The translations under genes were made by a program, and so were the position numbers. A stretch of 64,000 nt of DNA from an uncultured Bryobacterales bacterium (GTDB taxonomy: Bacteria; Acidobacteriota; Terriglobia; Bryobacterales; UBA6623). The notes under the pieces are model-generated. The model worked only from the letters and a program-made list of their open reading frames with translations. It made no database searches and was not told where the DNA came from. Of this stretch, positions 26,157 through 34,879 are shown piece after piece. Every line of letters starts with the position of its first letter. The stretch's first letter is position 1. The stretch lies in assembly GCA_958295955.1 (NCBI GenBank), contig OY282420.1, forward strand, positions 1,750,435 to 1,814,434, read 5' to 3'.

Positions 26157-27175
26157 AGCGATCAAGGATTGTATTGTTTTTTGCTTTGGCTCTGGCGGCT
26201 GCGGGCGCCGCCGAGAGATCGCGGAACGCCTTTGAGTTCGACCCGCAAATCGTAGCGCGCTCCTTCCGAGCGTTCGCCGGTGACGTGAGCGTGCGCTGGG
26301 ACGAGGAGTACTTTTATGTCGAGTCCAACTCCCTGCCGCGACACAGAATGATGGTCGGGATCCGCGCTTGGAATCGCCAGGTCCCGATTCCCCAGCCCTA
26401 CATCGGAGACAACGCTTTTCGGTTTCCCTTGCGGCCGCGCTTCGCCAAGAATCCGATATCCGGCAAGGAATCGCTATTCCGCGGCGCGATCGCCGTTGCG
26501 GCGAATGGCATTCCCATCTTTAACCCGATCAAGCAGGATGGGCGCACGGACACTTATCTTGCCGGCGAACTTGACGAGTTCGGGGGCCATGCAGGCAGGG
26601 CCGACGATTACCACTACCACATAGCCCCGGTTCACCTCGCCGACCGGGTCGGCGCGGGATTGCCTCTGGCTTGGTCCCTCGACGGGTTTCCAATCTTCGG
26701 ATACGTCGAGCCCGACGGATCCGCAGCGCAGGGTCTCGACCGGCTGAACGGTCATTCCCAATCCGGCGGCGCGTACCACTACCACGCGACTCGGGAATAC
26801 CCTTGGGTGAACGGCGGGTTCCGCGGCGAGATCGAGGTGCGCAACGGCGAAGTGGCGATACAACCGCGAACGCGGGGGATTCGGCCGTTCACGAGGCCGC
26901 TCAGGGGGGCCACTGTCACCGGCTTCGAACAGCTTGAAAACGGCGCCTACCGACTGGAGTTCGACTTGCACGATCGAATGCACTCGGTCAGCTACACGCT
27001 ATTGCCGGGCGGCGGCGCGGAGTTCATCTTCACGGACGGAGAGGGAAAGAGCCGCACTGAAACCTACGCCGCAGGCCGACCTCGAGCCGGAGGCGGGAAG
27101 CGCATGCTCAGGCAGGGCCGTCGGCAGCAAGATCAAGGACTCCGTCCGGGTCGAGCAGGCGCCCCGAGGAATTGA
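26153..27175 (+). CDS. Secreted YHYH-domain protein
   Basis: A 340-residue exported protein. The signal peptide is at residues 1-20 (IVLFFALALAAAGAA). The YHYH domain holds two signature repeats, DDYHYHIAP (about 155) and GAYHYHATREYP (about 203), with GIPIFNP and DGFPIFGY between them. The domain is widespread in marine and soil bacteria and its biochemical role is not established, though the paired His clusters suggest metal binding. The last 25 residues are Arg/Gln/Gly-rich and may be a frameshifted tail. The ATG overlaps the stop of the 32-residue ORF, so it is translationally coupled to the phosphoesterase gene. Confidence 0.85.
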   Translation: MKRSRIVLFFALALAAAGAAERSRNAFEFDPQIVARSFRAFAGDVSVRWDEEYFYVESNSLPRHRMMVGIRAWNRQVPIPQPYIGDNAFRFPLRPRFAKNPISGKESLFRGAIAVAANGIPIFNPIKQDGRTDTYLAGELDEFGGHAGRADDYHYHIAPVHLADRVGAGLPLAWSLDGFPIFGYVEPDGSAAQGLDRLNGHSQSGGAYHYHATREYPWVNGGFRGEIEVRNGEVAIQPRTRGIRPFTRPLRGATVTGFEQLENGAYRLEFDLHDRMHSVSYTLLPGGGAEFIFTDGEGKSRTETYAAGRPRAGGGKRMLRQGRRQQDQGLRPGRAGAPRN

Positions 27176-27262
27176 ACCCGGCAAGACCGGCGAAGGCCAT
27201 AGATCAACGACCCGGGGGCTACCGATTCGGGTAAAATGCTGAACACGCCCATAGCGCTCGAA

Positions 27263-28552
27263 ATGAATCGCCTCTTCACGGCACTCCTGATCCCGGTCAT
27301 CGCCATCGCAGCAACCGAGGGCGCCAATGTCGTCCTGATAGTCTCTGACGATCAGGGCTACGCGGACATCAGTTGCTACCCGCACCCCGACGAAGTCTCA
27401 ACCCCGAGCCTCGACCGACTCGCCGCCGAAGGGGTGCGCATGACGAACGGCTACGCGAGTTGCCCGGTCTGCGCCCCGACCCGCGCCGGCCTGTTGACCG
27501 GCCGCTACCAACAGCGATTCGGCTTCTACACGGCCGCCGATTCGCGGAGCGGGCTACCTCGCTCCGAGACCACTCTCGCCGAACTGCTCCGGAGCGCGGG
27601 CTACTCCACCGGAGTATTCGGCAAATGGCATCTGGGATACGAGCCGCCCTATCGTCCGCTCGAGCGTGGATTCGACACGTTCTACGGCTTTCTCGGTCAT
27701 GGCGGCCACGATTACTTCAAACTCTCGATCACCGATGCGGTCAAGTCGATCTACCGCGACCGGGACCCGCTCAACGATTCAGGCTATCTAACCCGCAACA
27801 TCACCCGCGAGGCAATCGCGTTCATCGAGGCAAACCGCGACCGCCGGTTTTTCGCGTACGTACCCTACAACGCCGTCCACAATCCGCTTCAAGCGCCGGA
27901 AGACTATATCGGGCGCTTCTCGAACGCGGATCCGAAGCGCAACACGTATCTCGCCATGCTGGCCATCATGGACGAAGGCGTAGGCGCAATCCTCGACACG
28001 TTGGCTCGCCTCGGCCTGGAGGAAAACACGCTGGTCATCTTCTTCTCCGACAATGGCGGAGCTCGCGGCACAAGCGCAGTGAACGGCGCGCTGCGGGACT
28101 ACAAGCACAGTGTTTACGAAGGTGGCATCCGCGTGCCCTTCCTGCTCCGTTGGCCCGCCCGCATACCGCCCGAGACGGTCTCGGACGAACCCGTTATCTC
28201 CATCGACGCGTTCGCGACGATCCTCGCTGCGAGCGGGGTCGAACCTCCGGCGAATCGGGCGCTCGACAGTCGCGACATTCTGCCTGCGGTAACGGGCGCC
28301 CTGGAGCGCCCCTTGCACGAGGCGCTCTACTGGAACTGGATCGACAAGGATTCGGACAAGGGCTGGGCAGTTCGCAAAGGACGCTGGAAGTTGCTGGCCG
28401 ACAAGGGCGGCCTCGAGCTCTACGATTTGGAATCGGACATAGCGGAGACCCGCAACCTCACCTCTTCGGAGCCGGCGATCGTCGCAGAGCTTCTCGGCGC
28501 GTACCGGGAGTGGCAGGAGGGGATCGCGCCCCGAATTCGCCGCAGGCGTTGA
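27263..28552 (+). CDS. Secreted sulfatase (second copy, different subtype)
   Basis: A 429-residue exported sulfatase. The start at 27263 gives a clean signal peptide (LFTALLIPVIAIAA); the earlier ATG at 27236 overlaps a TAAAAT -10-like hexamer (27232-27237) and is less likely. The active-site motif is CAPTR with Cys70, the residue oxidised to formylglycine, and the metal site is SDDQGYAD (about 28). GKWHLGY (about 123) and FFSDNGGARG (about 265) complete the fold. The Thr in place of Ser in the CxPSR motif is common in several sulfatase subfamilies. It follows the phosphoesterase/YHYH pair. Confidence 0.92.
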   Translation: MNRLFTALLIPVIAIAATEGANVVLIVSDDQGYADISCYPHPDEVSTPSLDRLAAEGVRMTNGYASCPVCAPTRAGLLTGRYQQRFGFYTAADSRSGLPRSETTLAELLRSAGYSTGVFGKWHLGYEPPYRPLERGFDTFYGFLGHGGHDYFKLSITDAVKSIYRDRDPLNDSGYLTRNITREAIAFIEANRDRRFFAYVPYNAVHNPLQAPEDYIGRFSNADPKRNTYLAMLAIMDEGVGAILDTLARLGLEENTLVIFFSDNGGARGTSAVNGALRDYKHSVYEGGIRVPFLLRWPARIPPETVSDEPVISIDAFATILAASGVEPPANRALDSRDILPAVTGALERPLHEALYWNWIDKDSDKGWAVRKGRWKLLADKGGLELYDLESDIAETRNLTSSEPAIVAELLGAYREWQEGIAPRIRRRR

Positions 28553-28706
28553 GCTTTGCGGCCATTTGCCGGCGCAAGCGCGCGCCTGCGGCCCCCCGCC
28601 CGCTCCGCTGTAAGCGGACATTTGATTTGGAACGATTGGTCACATGGTTTGCGACGTCGCGTTGCCTGCGGTGAGAGGGAAAAATGGACGCGCCGGCGGC
28701 GCGCAG

Positions 28707-29078
28707 CTATGCCGTTTGATCGGCGTCCGCGGCTGCTTCGCGGGCTTCCCGCCGGGCTATGGCGCGGGTCGCGCCCAGCCTGCGCAAGCGCTCCAACGGG
28801 ATGGGGCGCGTCTTGCCGGCCTTGCGCAGCGAAATCATGCACATCTTTCCGTCGCGCTCGGTGTAGGTCGCGCGGTGCAGGGCGCCGTTGATGAGGCCGA
28901 GAACGCTATCGCGCTGTTCGCTGTCCACGACCTCAGAATCATCATCCGCCGCCGTGCCCCAGTCGAAATAGAGCATCGAGGCGAAGTCCACGCCGTGCTT
29001 GCGCCGCGCCGCTTTGCGCTTGGCCGGGTCCCACTCGTAGATTTTCCCGGCTCCGGCGCCCGGAAACGCCGTCTCCAA
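28707..29078 (-). CDS. BrnT-like toxin, orphan, start uncertain
   Basis: A 123-residue frame with the BrnT ribonuclease-toxin signature: KIYEWDPAKRKAARRKHGVD near the N-terminus, FASMLYFDW, and a strand region ending MCMISLRKAGKTR, where the family has IISARKA. A basic/acidic tail of about 30 residues extends past the usual end. The family start (Met a few residues before YEWDP) is missing. Only a TTG (29078) fits this frame, while the nearest ATG is in another frame, so the N-terminus may be damaged. The partner antitoxin gene brnA, normally directly downstream, is absent in the 150 bases before the sulfatase gene. Confidence 0.6.
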   Translation of the reverse strand: METAFPGAGAGKIYEWDPAKRKAARRKHGVDFASMLYFDWGTAADDDSEVVDSEQRDSVLGLINGALHRATYTERDGKMCMISLRKAGKTRPIPLERLRRLGATRAIARREAREAAADADQTA

Positions 29079-29127
29079 GCGGTCGGCCGGCAACCGCGAA
29101 ACATCGGCGCGCCGCGGCCGGAACGAC

Positions 29128-30123
29128 TCACCGCCGCGTGCCGCGGATATCGGCGCGGAATTTGTATAGCGTCTTTCCGGCTGTGACGTAAAGCGTCTGC
29201 AGATCATCGCCGCCGAATGCGCAGTTGGTGACGGTGTCCTCGGGAATGGGAATGAATTCCTTGAGCGCGCCGTCGGGGGCGAACACATGCACGCCGGCCG
29301 GAGTGTCCAGGGTCTCGCTGGTTCCTCTGAGGCGGTTGAGTCCGGCGGCGACGTAGAGGTTGCCTTCGCTGTCGACAGTCATGCCGTCTCCGGACCGGCC
29401 GGGGTAGAAGTCATGGAAGACGCGCATGTTGCTCACGTTTCCATCCTCGTCCAGGTCGTAGGCGCGGATCATCCGCGCCCGGCCCTCGTCCGGATGCGCT
29501 TCGATCAGATAGAAAATTTTGTCGTCCGGCGAAACGACCAGGCCGTTCGGCTTTTCGATTTCGGGTTCGGCCAGGATGCGGTGGAGCGAGCCGTCGGGGT
29601 CGATGCGGTAAACGGCATGCACCGGAACCTGATCGGGCGCCGGGTTGTCCCGCGGGCGGTCGCTGAAATAGAGGCGGCCCTTGCCGTCGAAGGTAACGTC
29701 GTTGGGTTGGTTGAGCCTTTTTCCCTCGAATCGCTCGGCAAGCGTTTCGATCTCGCCGGTAGTCATGTCGGTGCGCGTAACGCGGGGCAGATTCGCCTCG
29801 GCGTCGCTGCCCTCGCAGGCGACAAGGCGCCATTGGGCGTCGAAAACGAGGCCGTTGGCGCGGTTGCTGTTCTCACGGAAGACCGACAACACGCCGCCGG
29901 TCGAGAGCTTCATGATGCGCTGCGGCGTGATGTCGGTGAAATAGACATTGCCCTCGTGGTCAACCGTCGGGCCTTCGGTGAAGGCCGTCGCCGCGGCGAT
30001 CTGCAGTTCCCTGCCGCCGGTCGGGAGAGCCGGCTCCGCGGTGGATTGCCGTCCGCCCGCGCCGCAAAAACAGCAGCAGGCGGCGCACAGTGATAAAATG
30101 GCAAGCTCGATTCGGCGGATCAT
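29128..30123 (-). CDS. Secreted SMP-30/gluconolactonase-like six-bladed propeller protein
   Basis: A 331-residue exported protein. A Cys-rich hydrophobic signal (ILSLCAACCCFC) suggests export, perhaps as a lipoprotein. The body has SMP-30 features: TEGPTVDHEGNVYFTDITP (metal-binding Glu near residue 50), NRANGLVFD, NQPNDVTFDGKGRLYFSDRP and SGDGMTVDSEGNLYVAAG. Members are calcium or zinc lactonases acting on sugar lactones. It is divergent from purE, with only 39 bases between start codons. The downstream GntP permease could handle a gluconate-type product, which is an inference from position. Confidence 0.87.
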   Translation of the reverse strand: MIRRIELAILSLCAACCCFCGAGGRQSTAEPALPTGGRELQIAAATAFTEGPTVDHEGNVYFTDITPQRIMKLSTGGVLSVFRENSNRANGLVFDAQWRLVACEGSDAEANLPRVTRTDMTTGEIETLAERFEGKRLNQPNDVTFDGKGRLYFSDRPRDNPAPDQVPVHAVYRIDPDGSLHRILAEPEIEKPNGLVVSPDDKIFYLIEAHPDEGRARMIRAYDLDEDGNVSNMRVFHDFYPGRSGDGMTVDSEGNLYVAAGLNRLRGTSETLDTPAGVHVFAPDGALKEFIPIPEDTVTNCAFGGDDLQTLYVTAGKTLYKFRADIRGTRR

Positions 30124-30162
30124 TGCGTCCCCGAAAAAACCCTACCACGTTGGAAGAAATCC

Positions 30163-30654
30163 ATGACCGATAACGCAGCGCCCCTGGTTTCCGTTGTAAT
30201 GGGCAGTACGTCCGATTGGACGGCGATGAAAGCCTGCGCCGAAACTCTCGAGAGCTTCGGCGTGCCGCACGAATGCAAAGTCATGTCGGCGCACCGTACG
30301 CCGGAGCTCACCACGGCGTACATTTCCGCCGCCGAAGGACGCGGCGTGAAAGTCATCATTGCGGCGGCGGGCGGCGCGGCGCATCTGGCCGGGGTCTGCG
30401 CGGCGCATACCGTCTTGCCCGTTCTCGGAGTGCCCATGTCCAGCGTTCTCGACGGCCTGGATTCGCTGCTCTCGACCGTACAGATGCCGGGGGGGATTCC
30501 CGTCGCTACGTTCGCCATCGGCCGCGCCGGGGCGAAGAACGCGGCGTTGAAGGCGGTGGCCATCCTGGCGCTCTCCGACGCGGCGCTCAAGCGGAAGCTC
30601 AAAGACTTCCGCAAAGCCCAGGCGGAGAAGGTGCGCAACGCGGTCCTGGACTGA
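30163..30654 (+). CDS. purE: 5-(carboxyamino)imidazole ribonucleotide mutase
   Basis: A 163-residue class I PurE, which moves the carboxylate of N5-CAIR to give CAIR in purine synthesis. It has VVMGSTSDWTAMKACAETLE (substrate loop, about 11-30), the catalytic-loop His in MSAHRTPE (about 41-48), IIAAAGGAAHLAGV (about 65-78) and the SSVLDGLDSLLSTVQMP segment. Length is standard for the family. The partner gene purK usually follows but is not here; the next gene is a permease. Found elsewhere, purK would complete the pathway. Confidence 0.96.
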   Translation: MTDNAAPLVSVVMGSTSDWTAMKACAETLESFGVPHECKVMSAHRTPELTTAYISAAEGRGVKVIIAAAGGAAHLAGVCAAHTVLPVLGVPMSSVLDGLDSLLSTVQMPGGIPVATFAIGRAGAKNAALKAVAILALSDAALKRKLKDFRKAQAEKVRNAVLD

Positions 30655-30711
30655 AGCCCTGCGGCCGGTGTCGCAATCGGACCGGGCATTCTGCTAACAT
30701 TGCCCGCCAGT

Positions 30712-32073
30712 ATGGAACTTCATCCGCTCGTAGTGTTGCTGATCGCGATTGCGGTCGTTTTCCTGCTCATCATCCGCCTGAAGATCAACGCTTTTATCGC
30801 CTTGATCACGGCGGCGATGACGGTGGGCGTACTTTCTCCGAAGGTTCCGCTGGGGGAGGTGATGCCTTCGGTAGCGACCGAGTTCGGCGGGGTTTGCGCG
30901 GGCATTGCCATTGTCATCGCGCTCGCGGCTTTGATCGGCCAGTGCCTGATGGAGAGCGGCGCGGCGGACAAGATCGTGCGGGTGTTCGTCAGGGCTTTCG
31001 GCGAAAAGCGTTCCTCGCTGTCGTTGCTGTCGAGCGGGTACGTGCTTTCGGTACCGGTGTTCTTCGACACGGTGTTCTATCTGCTGGTGCCGTTGGCGCG
31101 GGCCATGCGCGTCCGCATGGGCAAGCATTACCTGCTCTTCCTGATGGCCATCTCGGCGGGGGGCGCGGTGACGCATTCGATGGTGCCGCCGACGCCGGGG
31201 CCGCTGGCGATGGCCGCCACGCTGGACATCGATCTGGGAACGATGATTCTCGTCGGCGCAATCATTGCGCTGCCGATGTCGCTCGTCGGCTGGGCGTACG
31301 GCGCGCTGCGCGACAAGCAACTGGACATCCCCTTGCGAGAGACGCCCGGGCTGACGCTCGACGAGCTCGAAGACCTTGCCGTACAGGGAGAGGAAAAACT
31401 GCCGAGCTTTTTCATGGCGATGCTGCCGATTGTCTTGCCCGTACTGTTTATCGCCTCGAATACGGCGGTCGGAGCGTTAGGAATCGAAGGCGGCCTGCAG
31501 CAATTCACCGCCTTCATCGGCAACCCCAATTTCGCGCTGTTGATTTCGGCGGCCGTCTCTCTGTATCTGGTAGCGAAACAGAAAGGCTATTCGCTGGCGG
31601 AGTTGTCCAAACCGGTCGAGACGGCGTTCGCCAGCGGCGGCCTGATCATTTTGATTACCGCGGGGGGCGGATCGTTCGGCAAGATGCTGGTCAAGGCCGA
31701 TGTCGGCAAGACGATCGGCGAGATGTCTCAGGAATTCGGCGTTCCGGTGCTGCTGTTGAGCTTTCTGCTGGGCGCTTTGCTGAAGGTCGCGCAGGGTTCC
31801 GGCACGGTCGCCATGATTACCGTCTCGACGATCATGGCCCCGTTGATCCTCGATACGCCGCCGGGGTTCCATCCCGTTTACGTCGCCTGCGCGATCGGCT
31901 CCGGGTCGCTGGTCGGTTCGTGGATGAACGATTCCGGCTTCTGGGTGTACAAACAGATGTCGGGCTTGACCGAGATCGAGGCTCTGCAGAGTTGGACGCC
32001 GCTGCTGGCGATCATGGGCGTGGTCGGTTACGTCGTCACGCAAGCGGCGGCGGTCTTGATGCCGCTGACGTAG
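30712..32073 (+). CDS. GntP-family gluconate:H+ symporter
   Basis: A 453-residue inner-membrane transporter with about 12-14 hydrophobic segments. The GntP pattern includes PVFFDTVFYLLVPLAR (about 118-133), HSMVPPTPGPLA (about 155) and GSGTVAMITVSTIMAP (about 363). Substrates are gluconate or related sugar acids, such as D-glycerate or galactarate. The ATG at 30712 gives the natural hydrophobic N-terminus and lies 11 bases after a TAACAT hexamer. A TauE-type permease gene follows after 12 bases and is likely co-transcribed. Confidence 0.92.
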   Translation: MELHPLVVLLIAIAVVFLLIIRLKINAFIALITAAMTVGVLSPKVPLGEVMPSVATEFGGVCAGIAIVIALAALIGQCLMESGAADKIVRVFVRAFGEKRSSLSLLSSGYVLSVPVFFDTVFYLLVPLARAMRVRMGKHYLLFLMAISAGGAVTHSMVPPTPGPLAMAATLDIDLGTMILVGAIIALPMSLVGWAYGALRDKQLDIPLRETPGLTLDELEDLAVQGEEKLPSFFMAMLPIVLPVLFIASNTAVGALGIEGGLQQFTAFIGNPNFALLISAAVSLYLVAKQKGYSLAELSKPVETAFASGGLIILITAGGGSFGKMLVKADVGKTIGEMSQEFGVPVLLLSFLLGALLKVAQGSGTVAMITVSTIMAPLILDTPPGFHPVYVACAIGSGSLVGSWMNDSGFWVYKQMSGLTEIEALQSWTPLLAIMGVVGYVVTQAAAVLMPLT

Positions 32074-32085
32074 TTGGCGGCCGGC

Positions 32086-32826
32086 ATGGATTTTGCTCAA
32101 CTGTCCCTGGCCCTGGCCGCGGCCGCGGCCGCCGGGTTTCTGAACGTCTTGGCTGGCGGCGGTTCGTTGCTGACCATGTCGGCGCTGATGCTGCTCGGCA
32201 TGGACGGCGCGACGGCCAACGGCTCGAACCGCGTCGCCATTTGCGCGCAAAACGTTGCGGCAATCATGGCCTTTCGGCGCGGGGGTTTCCAGGACTTCCG
32301 GTTGAGCCTTTCGCTGGCGCTGTGCGCGTTGCCCGGAGCAGCGGCGGGGGCGGTTTTCGGGGCGCGGCTGGCGAGCGGCTACAACTATGTCCTGGCCGCC
32401 GTCATGATTGCCGTGATGATCTTGATGGCGGCGCCCTCCGGGAATACGGACGGGGGGGCGGATAAACCCCGCAATCTTGTCCTCGGGCACGCGCTGACGG
32501 CCGCAGCGGGGGCCTACGGCGGATTCATACAGGCGGGGGTCGGCTTCATTCTCATGCCGATTCTGCACAAGGCGATGGGGCTGGACCTGGTGCGGACGAA
32601 TGTGCATAAGGTTTTTATCGTGCTGGTTTACATGCCCGTTTCGCTTGCGGCCTACGCGCTCAACGGCAAGGTCGATTGGTGGACGGGGGCGGTGTTGGCG
32701 GCCGGAATGAGCATCGGCGGATGGGTCGGCGCGCGCCTCAGCTTGGGCAAAGGCGAGAAATTGATTCGGCCGGTGCTGTACGCAAGCCTGACGGCGATGA
32801 CCGTGCGGTTGCTGCAAGGGGTCTGA
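32086..32826 (+). CDS. TauE/SafE (DUF81) family permease
   Basis: A 246-residue inner-membrane protein with about seven or eight transmembrane helices. Family features include GFLNVLAGGGSLLTMSAL near the N-terminus, the matching inverted repeat GAYGGFIQAGVGFILMPIL (about 138), and VRTNVHKVF. Members export or import sulfonates, sulfite, sulfoacetate or organic anions. With two sulfatases in the window, sulfite or sulfate-related transport is plausible but not shown. It follows the GntP gene by 12 bases. Confidence 0.9.
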   Translation: MDFAQLSLALAAAAAAGFLNVLAGGGSLLTMSALMLLGMDGATANGSNRVAICAQNVAAIMAFRRGGFQDFRLSLSLALCALPGAAAGAVFGARLASGYNYVLAAVMIAVMILMAAPSGNTDGGADKPRNLVLGHALTAAAGAYGGFIQAGVGFILMPILHKAMGLDLVRTNVHKVFIVLVYMPVSLAAYALNGKVDWWTGAVLAAGMSIGGWVGARLSLGKGEKLIRPVLYASLTAMTVRLLQGV

Positions 32827-32931
32827 GAAGCATTGCGCCCTCTATTCCAATCGAAAGATGATCCCGAAGGGGAGAGGGGAGCTGGGGGCGAAAGAAGTTT
32901 AACGGAGGGGAGAAAGTGGTGTGGGGAGGCT

Positions 32932-33197
32932 GTGGACGCCAGCCAGGGTCAGCATTTCGCCGTGCCGGTAGAAGAGAAGGGCGGGCAGCGGGAACAGGCG
33001 ATTGACGGCGCGGGTCGTCTCGGCCAAGTGCGTAAGGCTGTAGGAATCTTCGGCCGGTTCGGCCGCCAGGAACAGGAACGATTGGATGCGTCCGCGGTCG
33101 GAAAACGCCGCCCGTCCCGTCTGCTCGGCGATCTCCTCGCCGGGGTGACCCGGAAAACGATATCGCCAGCGATCTGGGAGTCGAACAGGGCGCGTTA
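32932..33197 (-). pseudogene. Decayed duplicate of the type IIG restriction gene N-terminus
   Basis: The minus strand repeats a piece of the type IIG gene at 37938-38205: EIAEQTG, GRIQSFLFLA and THLAETTRAVNRLFPLPAL match almost residue for residue. In the first 165 bases from the 32945 end about nine in ten bases agree. Compared with the intact copy it lacks three bases in the AAFF segment, and a small indel puts the upstream RALFDS..DIVF part in another frame. Homology stops abruptly at both ends, so it is a fragment, not a gene. Confidence 0.8.
32932..33197 (+). repeat. Direct repeat, copy A
   Basis: About 265 bases, repeated in the same orientation 5.0 kb further on (copy B). The two copies flank the nuclease gene and most of the type IIG gene. 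Confidence 0.85.
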
Positions 33198-33377
33198 GGC
33201 AGTATAACCTCTGGATTCGGCTTGCGAGGCTAGCCAATCACTTTTCCTTACCTGTCCGCCTCGAAACCAGGTAGATATCCATGAATATTACTTGAATCTC
33301 ATATTCACGCTGTTGAACGGATCGCTCAGACATGATACGGAATTCATAGTTTTTACAAAAAGTGCGCAATTGTATTT
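33198..33377. other. AT-rich spacer after the nuclease gene
   Basis: No gene supported. Composition is clearly lower in GC than the genome background and matches the adjacent nuclease gene, so the acquired segment seems to begin close to the repeat end. Confidence 0.4.
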
Positions 33378-34847
33378 CTACATCCGAATTTTGTGTTTTG
33401 TGAACAGGTCGTCGAAAAACCTTCGAACAAGTCGGGCACCCTCTTCCCCTTGAAGTTCGCTTCCCCCAAACCGATACACATCGTACCCACATAGCCGAAG
33501 ATCACGATCCGCGCTGACCATTTTCGCATAGGCCTTAGTATCTGCTCGGCCTGTTTTATCTGAGTAATGATGTGAACCATCTACTTCAATTACGACCCTG
33601 GTTCCGGGGGAGATTAAAAGTAAAAAGTCCATCCGCTGACGGAAGAGTGCAGACCGTCCGCGTTGTTCGATAGGCTTTGGATCGTAGTGCAGCCATACTT
33701 CTGGGAGTAGTGCCGGTATATTTGGAACATCTTGCCCGAAGTGTCTGAAGAATGTATCGAATAACAGCTTTTGAGGGGGAGATTCCTGAGGCAGTGATTC
33801 CAAGAGACGACGGTATAGAGTAGTCTTGGCTTCTTTGTCGTTTCTGCACTGATTGTGCTCTTTCCACCAAGCTTGGAGATCTCGCCATCGAAGCCCCGTA
33901 TCCGGAATAGGATTTTCATACACCAGGACTTTATCTGCGTGAGTTACGATCTCGATATCGTTGTTCACCGCATCTCGGAACCGAAGGTCGGGTTTCACCG
34001 GCGAAGCAAAGATCAAATTCTTCGGCTTCCCTACGGCGCCGGTTCCTATTGCCTGTAATGTGAACGTAGGGTATCCATCCGCTTCACCCGTCTCTGCGAG
34101 TTCAAGTCCTTGGGGAGAGAGTACACTGTTCACTATCTCAGCAAACGATCGTTGGCTCGATTCATCTGGACGTACATCTGGACCGGCAAGAGCTTCAATG
34201 AATTTGCCAAACCGCTTGTCAGAGCAATCAAACGCACTAAGCCTTTGGAAAAAATCTTTTGTTGACCATCTCCCTGAATTACCAATAACATGCTTTTCGA
34301 TTTGCTGCTTAAGAGAGTTCGAACTACTGTTCTGCCTGAAAGGTATTTTACCGAATATTTCACCGACTACTTCATCGATTACTTCATAACTGTTCTCCAT
34401 CTGTGATTGAAGCACCCAGAGTCGGCCCATAGCGTCACGAAAACCGTCGGAGTCAACAAAGAGTTTTTCTTCCTCAATACTTTCCGCAATTTCCCGTCGA
34501 AGTCTCTTCGAAATGGTCGGATAGCCCGAATCCGTCCAAAGCATCTCCTCAATTGTGAAGGTTTCTTCGTATCCTTTCCACAATGGATAGTATTCAACAA
34601 ATTTTTCTGCCACTTGCCGGGTCTTCACAGGATCATCACGCAGATGTTCTATCCGGCTCAGAATGTATTCACGCTTGCTGTTCCGTTGATTATCTGAAGC
34701 GTAGGGAAGGTCGATTTCATTGCAGAGGCTTGGCAGATCGACGCGTCGCTGCGGCTGTAGCTGTGACACGGCAGCATTTTTCAAGCATTCAAAAAGTCGT
34801 TCCACTTTGACCTGCTTTCCTCGTAGCATCTCACACTGATTCACCAA
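33378..34847 (-). CDS. Candidate defence protein with C-terminal PD-(D/E)XK nuclease domain (DUF559-like)
   Basis: A 489-residue soluble protein. The C-terminal 100 residues are a Vsr/DUF559-like restriction-nuclease fold: MDFLLL, then VVIEVDGSHHY with the acidic pair, and DRDLRLCGYDVYRFGGSEL. The N-terminal 330 residues are helix-rich with charged surfaces (AEKFVEYYPLWKGYEETF, TISKRLRREIAESIEEE) and resemble accessory domains of abortive-infection proteins (possibly AbiJ-type), but I cannot assign them firmly. Coding GC is below 50 per cent by eye against about 65 around it, so it was probably acquired. It begins 33 bases after the type IIG gene, on the same strand. The start is GTG 34847 or ATG 34832. 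Confidence 0.8.
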   Translation of the reverse strand: MVNQCEMLRGKQVKVERLFECLKNAAVSQLQPQRRVDLPSLCNEIDLPYASDNQRNSKREYILSRIEHLRDDPVKTRQVAEKFVEYYPLWKGYEETFTIEEMLWTDSGYPTISKRLRREIAESIEEEKLFVDSDGFRDAMGRLWVLQSQMENSYEVIDEVVGEIFGKIPFRQNSSSNSLKQQIEKHVIGNSGRWSTKDFFQRLSAFDCSDKRFGKFIEALAGPDVRPDESSQRSFAEIVNSVLSPQGLELAETGEADGYPTFTLQAIGTGAVGKPKNLIFASPVKPDLRFRDAVNNDIEIVTHADKVLVYENPIPDTGLRWRDLQAWWKEHNQCRNDKEAKTTLYRRLLESLPQESPPQKLLFDTFFRHFGQDVPNIPALLPEVWLHYDPKPIEQRGRSALFRQRMDFLLLISPGTRVVIEVDGSHHYSDKTGRADTKAYAKMVSADRDLRLCGYDVYRFGGSELQGEEGARLVRRFFDDLFTKHKIRM

Positions 34848-34879
34848 GACAGCGTGGCGCCGTCACCCGACACGATGCG

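Noticed and set aside
27130-27240. A tRNA-like T-loop (GGTTCAATTCC on the minus strand near 27170)
   Set aside because: The T-stem does not pair beyond two bases and no acceptor or anticodon arms can be drawn at the right distances.
33238-33492. An 84-codon minus-strand frame after the nuclease gene
   Set aside because: Its first half overlaps the nuclease gene in another frame and the rest is AT-rich spacer without protein character.
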